Source: Candidatus Aminicenantota bacterium
Lineage (GTDB): Bacteria > Acidobacteriota > Aminicenantia > UBA2199
Direction: 5' to 3'
Length of the DNA stretch: 14,088 nt
NCBI GenBank assembly: GCA_029939015.1
Contig: JAOZTV010000044.1
Location: forward strand, 1 to 14,088
The position numbers and the translations under genes are program-made. Under the pieces are notes generated by a model. It saw only the letters and a program-made list of their open reading frames with translations, ran no database searches and was not told the DNA's origin. How positions within the stretch are numbered: position 1 is the first letter of the stretch; each line of letters opens with the position of its first letter. This document shows positions 14,066 through 14,088 of this stretch, piece after piece.

Positions 14066-14088
14066 CAATTCACCTAGAATTGTATTTG
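14066..14088 (+). terminator. candidate terminator after the phosphatase gene
   Basis: CAATTC (14066-14071), loop ACCTA and GAATTG (14077-14082) form a perfect six-pair stem 27 bases after the stop, followed by TATTTG at the window edge. The stem is AT-rich and the U-tract is broken, so support is limited. A second AT-only hairpin (14042-14046 with 14052-14056) precedes it. Confidence 0.3.

Noticed and set aside
1..14088. CRISPR array, tRNA or rRNA genes
   Set aside because: No regularly spaced repeats with spacers and no cloverleaf or rRNA-like sequence were seen on either strand.

Overview
The window is AT-rich DNA (coding regions visibly dominated by A and T) with long, tightly packed genes. 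It looks like an anaerobic, free-living bacterium. A short ThiC, a PD-(D/E)XK/DUF1703-type tail, a serine/threonine kinase joined to TolB_N/FlgO-like and TPR regions, and a YbdG-type channel together fit the wider FCB assemblage (Bacteroidota, Cloacimonadota, Delongbacteria and relatives). That placement is inference only; nothing in the window is a phylogenetic marker strong enough to fix it.

Layout. Positions 3-197 hold the 3' end of a PD-(D/E)XK nuclease-like gene. From 371 to 10327 there is one long run of plus-strand genes with gaps of 56 bases or less and some overlaps: thiC, an MBL-fold hydrolase, yebC, ruvC, ruvA, ruvB, a 951-residue membrane Ser/Thr kinase with TPR repeats, a secreted TraB/GumN-family protein and an MscS-type channel. 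Within it are two short tandem repeats: five 7-bp units in the 3' end of ruvC, and three 8-bp units that carry the only Shine-Dalgarno-like sequence before mscS. Positions 10328-10575 separate convergent genes and hold a GC-rich foldable element with inverted ends. Positions 10576-13259 are minus-strand: a YbdG-like channel, then an AbiEi/AbiEii toxin-antitoxin pair. Between divergent promoters at 13260-13555 lies a 173-bp palindromic, MITE-like insertion flanked by a TTACA duplication. The window ends with a dual-specificity-type protein phosphatase.

How the parts work together. yebC-ruvCAB is the standard recombination cluster: RuvAB moves Holliday junctions and RuvC cuts them. The kinase starts 9 bases after ruvB and overlaps the TraB-like gene, so these envelope genes are probably co-transcribed with the ruv genes. 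Two unrelated MscS-family channels handle osmotic stress. The AbiE pair is a type IV toxin-antitoxin/phage-defence module placed downstream of the second channel.

No wholly new protein system stands out. The freshest signals are non-coding: the TTACA-flanked palindromic element sitting exactly between two good promoters, the second GC-rich branched element, and the ruvC heptamer repeat, where by direct translation loss of one unit would fuse RuvC to RuvA in frame and gain of one would truncate RuvC.
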